Assembly (NCBI GenBank): GCA_029259595.1
Contig: JAJDEW010000103.1
Location: 31,909 to 95,908 of the forward strand
Direction: 5' to 3'
Source: Planctomycetota bacterium
Lineage (GTDB): Bacteria; Planctomycetota; UBA1135; GCA-002686595
DNA: 64,000 nucleotides
Shown: positions 60,002-64,000 of the stretch, in pieces
Layout: the number at the start of each line of letters is the position of its first letter
Numbering within the stretch: the first letter of the stretch is position 1
Translations under genes and position numbers: made by a program
The notes under the pieces: generated by a model
Database searches by the model: none
Seen by the model: only the letters and a program-made list of their open reading frames with translations
What the model was told of the DNA's origin: nothing

Positions 60002-61111
60002 GTGGAGTCGACTGAAATCCTGATCGTGGGCGGCGGAGTCGCCGGACTCGCGACCGCTTGGCATCTCGCGCGGGAGGGCGCGCGCGTCCATCTGCTCGAG
60101 CGTGAGGAACTCCTCGGAGCCCACGCCTCGTCCCAGAATGCAGCCATCCTGCGGACGGAGACAGGGGATTCGAAGACGACCGAGCTGATGCGACGCTCGG
60201 CCGCATTCTTGGCGGATCCGCCGCACGGCTTCGCCGCGGGCGCCCTCCTGGAACCGTGCGGAGTCGTACTCGTGGCGCGAGAGCGCGCGAAGCTCCCGCT
60301 CGCGGACGGGCGCACGTCGATCGCTCTCGACGGCGCAGCGCTGCGAGAAAGGGCGCCCCACCTTTCGCCGGACATCGAGTACGGCGTGTTCTACCCGCGC
60401 GAGGGTCGCCTCGACGTCTCCGAGCTCGTCGACAGCTACGCGCGTGGCGCGCGCGCCGCGGGAGCACGCCTCGAAACGGGTCGTGCGGTGCAGAGCTTCG
60501 TACGAGAGGGACGTCGAGTCGTCGGCGCCATCGATGCCCACGGTCACGGGATCCGCGCCGAGCGCATCGTTCTCGCGCCGGGAGGCTGGGCCGGAAACCT
60601 CGCGCGCGCCGCGGGCTCACGGCTCGAGTTCACGCCTCGCCGGCGCCACTTGCTCGTGACCGCGAACGACTCGGGCGTCGATCGGACGTGGCCCGTCGTC
60701 TGGCGCATCGACGACGACGAGTTCTATTGCCGACCCGAGAGCGGCGGCCTGCTGATCTGTGCCTGCGACGAGAGCGTCGTCGAATTGAACGAGCTCGTTG
60801 CGGAGCCCGACGTGCGCCTCTCGATCGCAGCCAAGACCGCGCGCAACCTGCCCGCCTTCGCCGACGCCGACGCGGCGAGCTTCTGGTGCGGCCTGCGCAC
60901 CTTCACCGAAGACGGGCACTTCGCGATCGGCCCCGATGCGGACGTCGAGAGCCTGTACTGGATCGCGGGCCTCGGTGGTCACGGCATGGGCGCCTCACCT
61001 GAGGCGGGACGGCTCGCGGCTCTGCACGTGCTCGGCCGCGCTGAGACGGAGACGCTCGCCGCGGCCTTCCTGCCCGCGCGCTTGGCCGGCGCGGGCGCAA
61101 CCCGGTCATGA
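60002..61111 (+). CDS. FAD-dependent oxidoreductase (DAO/glycine-oxidase family)
   Basis: 369 residues from GTG 60002. ILIVGGGVAGLATAWHLAREGARVHLLERE is the dinucleotide-binding motif at the very N-terminus (GxGxxG and terminal Glu); ASSQNAAILRTETGDS holds the pyrophosphate region. The C-terminal half has the DAO pattern RHLLVTANDSG...WRIDDDEFYCRPESGGLLICACDES and ends with YWIAGLGGHGMGASPEAGRLAALHVLG, the conserved FAD-closing segment. It oxidises an amine or amino acid, or a 2-hydroxy acid; the substrate is unknown. The stop overlaps the next gene's ATG. Confidence 0.9.
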   Translation: MESTEILIVGGGVAGLATAWHLAREGARVHLLEREELLGAHASSQNAAILRTETGDSKTTELMRRSAAFLADPPHGFAAGALLEPCGVVLVARERAKLPLADGRTSIALDGAALRERAPHLSPDIEYGVFYPREGRLDVSELVDSYARGARAAGARLETGRAVQSFVREGRRVVGAIDAHGHGIRAERIVLAPGGWAGNLARAAGSRLEFTPRRRHLLVTANDSGVDRTWPVVWRIDDDEFYCRPESGGLLICACDESVVELNELVAEPDVRLSIAAKTARNLPAFADADAASFWCGLRTFTEDGHFAIGPDADVESLYWIAGLGGHGMGASPEAGRLAALHVLGRAETETLAAAFLPARLAGAGATRS

Positions 61112-61737
61112 ACACGGCAGAAGGCGCACGGGGAAGGGCCGAGCGCGAGGCTTGGCGCAGCGCCCACGAGGCGTGCACGGACGAGCTTGAAGACGTCTTG
61201 CGTCGAACGTTCACGGCTCTGGACGACCTCACCACGCTCACGCCCGAAGACTTCGCGCGCCGCGAGCGCCCGGAGGCCTGGACCGTCGCCCAGATCCTCG
61301 AGCACACGGCGCTCGCCAGCTCGTTCCTGTTGATCCTGGTCGCCAAGTTGCGCAGCCGTTCGGAGCGTGCGCTCGATCGCGGAGACCTCTGGCCGACCGG
61401 TCCCCCACGCATCCGGGACGTCCTGGAGCTGGCAGCGGGCAACGAGGCTTGGCCGCACCCCGAACACATGACACCGGTGGGAGCCTTCGACGCGTTGCGA
61501 CTCCGCACCACGTTCTCCCATCAAGCCACCGAGGCCCTGGCCCACCTCAGAGCCCTCCCCCCTGGAGCCGGAACCCTCCACCGCATCCGCATGTCGCGCG
61601 TTCCCGGCGACGACCGGCTGGGACTCGCGGATTATGTCGCGGTGCTCACCGGCCACGCGGCGCGCCATGTGCGCCAGATCGAACGCACGCTGAGAGGACC
61701 GTCGCGCGCTCCTGAGCTCCGCGAGCAGCGGCCCTAG
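61108..61737 (+). CDS. DinB-superfamily protein
   Basis: 209 residues with the four-helix DinB/YfiT-like fold. The N-terminal helix DELEDVLRRTFTALDDLT, the conserved WTVAQILEHTALASSFLL (first metal His in LEHT) and GHAARHVRQIERTL near the C-terminus (two His ligands) are typical of DinB-like thiol transferases or metal-binding proteins. The partner FAD oxidoreductase overlaps by 4 nt, so a joint detoxification or thiol pathway is possible. Function unproved. TAG 61735-61737 ends the gene. Confidence 0.8.
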   Translation: MNTAEGARGRAEREAWRSAHEACTDELEDVLRRTFTALDDLTTLTPEDFARRERPEAWTVAQILEHTALASSFLLILVAKLRSRSERALDRGDLWPTGPPRIRDVLELAAGNEAWPHPEHMTPVGAFDALRLRTTFSHQATEALAHLRALPPGAGTLHRIRMSRVPGDDRLGLADYVAVLTGHAARHVRQIERTLRGPSRAPELREQRP

Positions 61738-61837
61738 CAGTCGGTCCCCTGTGCTGGGCTTGCTGAGGCGCCGCTGACCGCGCCGGGGAATCCTTCGTCG
61801 CGCCTCGCTGCGGTCGCGCTGCGGGTTAGGATCCTGG

Positions 61838-63551
<1,714 letters not shown>

Positions 63552-63561
63552 GAGGGGCTCT

Positions 63562-63601
63562 GCGGTGGAGTCTGCCGCCCGCGGGCGGCGGACTCCACCG
63601 C
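63562..63601 (+). terminator. Long palindrome after thiC
   Basis: Arms 63562-63581 and 63582-63601 (GCGGTGGAGTC../..GACTCCACCGC) are complementary over 20 bp with one mismatch and no nominal loop. It starts 10 nt after the thiC stop. It probably terminates or protects the thiC mRNA, though without a T-run. Confidence 0.55.
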
Positions 63602-63838
63602 GGATTGTCTCGCCTTCGGCTCGCGCTGGACGCCTCGCTCGCTTCGCGGGGCGCGGTGAACGCGTTTGCGAGGTAGGAACGGGCGCGGCCGCGAGGGACG
63701 CAGCCCGAGGGCCTTGCGGTCCGACATTTGCCGGCCGACACCTCCTCAGAACGCGGCGCACATTGCGTCGTGCGCCTGTGCCTGATTTCGAGGCTGCGCC
63801 TCGAAACGGAACAAGCACGGAGCCTTCGGCTCCGCGGC
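63602..63838. other. Non-coding spacer between thiC and repeat copy D
   Basis: About 240 GC-rich nt with no convincing gene. It holds a small hairpin TTTCGAGGC-TGC-GCCTCGAAA (63786-63806) and AGCCTTCGGCT just before the repeat. Nothing else was recognised. Confidence 0.45.
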
Positions 63839-64000
63839 TAGCAGCCTGATGAAAAAGTGCTTCGGATGCGATGCATGTGACCGGGAGGCCCGGCAGGTGC
63901 GCGGGAACGCAGGCGAATCGGTCGATTCGGCGAGGCTCTCGTGTGCCGGCCGGGCTTTCCGGACGCATGCAGCGCGCCGGATGACTTTTCCATCAGGCTG
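63839..64000 (+). repeat. Full-length inverted-repeat element (copy D, cut by window end)
   Basis: Left arm TAGCAGCCTGATGAAAAAGTG, then GCTTCGGATGCGATGCATG; right arm ...GCGCGCCGGATGACTTTTCCATCAGGCTG runs into the window end. The interior matches copy C almost base for base (CGAATCGGTCGATTCG, GAGGCTCTCGTGTGCCGG). The two halves form an imperfect long hairpin of about 80 bp per side. Confidence 0.9.

Noticed and set aside
61735..61780. TAGCAGTC at the DinB stop as a repeat remnant
   Set aside because: Identity stops after eight bases.

Overview
This 64 kb window is a chromosomal segment of a high-GC, Gram-negative-type bacterium. Almost all of it is coding, genes are tightly packed, and many start and stop codons overlap (ATGA/GTGA junctions). 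I see no tRNA, rRNA, CRISPR array, transposase, integrase or phage gene. The gene content points to Planctomycetota, probably a deep-branching, high-GC lineage. The clues are DUF1570-like HEXXH proteins, secreted FG-GAP/ASPIC proteins, a carboxypeptidase-regulatory-repeat surface protein, an ECF sigma factor overlapping a membrane Ser/Thr kinase with a SUMF1-like tail, sulfatase-like and DUF885 proteins, and an LpxB-like enzyme. This assignment is inferred from gene families, not from a phylogenetic marker.

Layout. 0-2.6 kb: protein-folding cluster (groEL 3' end, strong hairpin, dnaJ, grpE, zinc-ribbon protein). 2.6-11 kb: HAD phosphatase, large surface repeat protein, two HEXXH proteins and a lipoprotein. 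11-14 kb: Trk potassium uptake (TrkH plus TrkA). 14-23 kb: class I glutamine amidotransferase, LPS-kinase-like protein, two SGNH esterase-like membrane proteins around an ABC exporter, TPR protein, LpxB-like glycosyltransferase, then an ECF sigma/anti-sigma/YbjQ operon. 23-30 kb: iodotyrosine-deiodinase-like nitroreductase, alpha-toroid secreted protein, aldehyde dehydrogenase, SDR, signal peptidase I and a PAS-GGDEF diguanylate cyclase. 30-39.5 kb: S9 peptidase, Tat-exported M24 peptidase, and a translationally coupled NatA/NatB-like ABC operon in which one permease is fused to a CPBP protease domain. 39.5-45.5 kb: small basic protein, sulfatase-like membrane protein, ApaH-like phosphatase and a DprE1/DprE2-like epimerase pair. 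45.5-52 kb: two divergently transcribed FG-GAP/ASPIC lipoprotein-like genes, one interrupted by a single in-frame TGA. 52-64 kb: EamA transporter, Nudix hydrolase, DUF885 protein, ECF sigma plus kinase, an orphan secreted protein, FAD oxidoreductase, DinB protein, and thiC behind a TPP riboswitch.

The most unusual signals are two. First, a family of about 165-bp inverted-repeat elements (four clear copies and two fragments, all between 23.8 and 64 kb). Their ends and central hairpin differ between copies but remain self-complementary within a copy, and several supply the stop codon of the preceding gene. Second, the in-frame TGA that splits an otherwise continuous FG-GAP/ASPIC/thioredoxin-like protein. 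It could be a nonsense mutation, a sequence error or recoding such as selenocysteine.
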